A DNA stretch of 7,426 nucleotides from Gammaproteobacteria bacterium (GTDB lineage: Bacteria; Pseudomonadota; Gammaproteobacteria; SZUA-229): assembly GCA_024278435.1 (NCBI GenBank), contig JAJRTD010000260.1, forward strand, positions 1 through 7,426. Direction: 5' to 3'. Under the pieces are notes generated by a model that was given only the letters and a program-made list of their open reading frames with translations, searched no databases and was not told where the DNA came from. The translations under genes and the position numbers were made by a program. Of this stretch, positions 7,404-7,426 are shown piece after piece (the stretch's first letter is position 1; each line of letters opens with the position of its first letter).

Positions 7404-7426
7404 GCGGCATAGACAAAACTTTAAAA

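Noticed and set aside
1..7426. CRISPR arrays, tRNA or rRNA genes, attachment sites, replication origin
   Set aside because: No regularly spaced direct repeats, cloverleaf-like sequence, rRNA core or DnaA-box cluster was seen on either strand.

Overview
The window looks like chromosomal DNA from a gammaproteobacterium of intermediate GC content. This rests on the BarA/GacS-like kinase layout, the style of the proteins and the dispersed repeat. I cannot name the genus. All four genes run on the + strand and all belong to signalling or sensing.

Region 1 (1-3624) is a tight two-gene unit. A 5'-truncated periplasmic substrate-binding protein of the ABC_sub_bind (PF04392-like) type overlaps by ATGA with a 918-residue tripartite hybrid histidine kinase. 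The kinase reads TM, periplasmic sensor, TM, HAMP, HisKA, HATPase, degenerate receiver, intact receiver, HPt. No ABC permease, ATPase or response regulator is in view, so the binding protein may serve as a ligand-sensing partner of the kinase rather than as part of a transporter.

Region 2 (3625-3974) is a 350-bp intergenic stretch. Most of it is a 233-bp non-autonomous transposable element (MITE-like). It has 19-bp terminal inverted repeats (18/19 match) and an exact 9-bp target duplication, TCCTTATAT, that starts on the base after the kinase stop codon. Nested in it is a ~101-bp palindromic repeat bounded by TGTCATCCTGA and its complement. The remaining ~100 bp before the next gene carries a short perfect dyad that may be an operator.

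Region 3 (3975-6182) is a membrane-bound class III nucleotide cyclase with a CHASE2 periplasmic sensor, starting at GTG. All catalytic residues are present, and a Lys/Thr base-recognition pair suggests adenylate cyclase.

Region 4 (6183-7403) is a 225-bp gap with a plausible sigma70 promoter and a potentially structured leader. It is followed by a 331-residue soluble HD-domain protein. Its YHxxxHxxDx...HD...D pattern resembles class I cyclic-nucleotide phosphodiesterases, so the cyclase and this protein may make and break the same second messenger. The last 23 bases (7404-7426) hold nothing I can identify.
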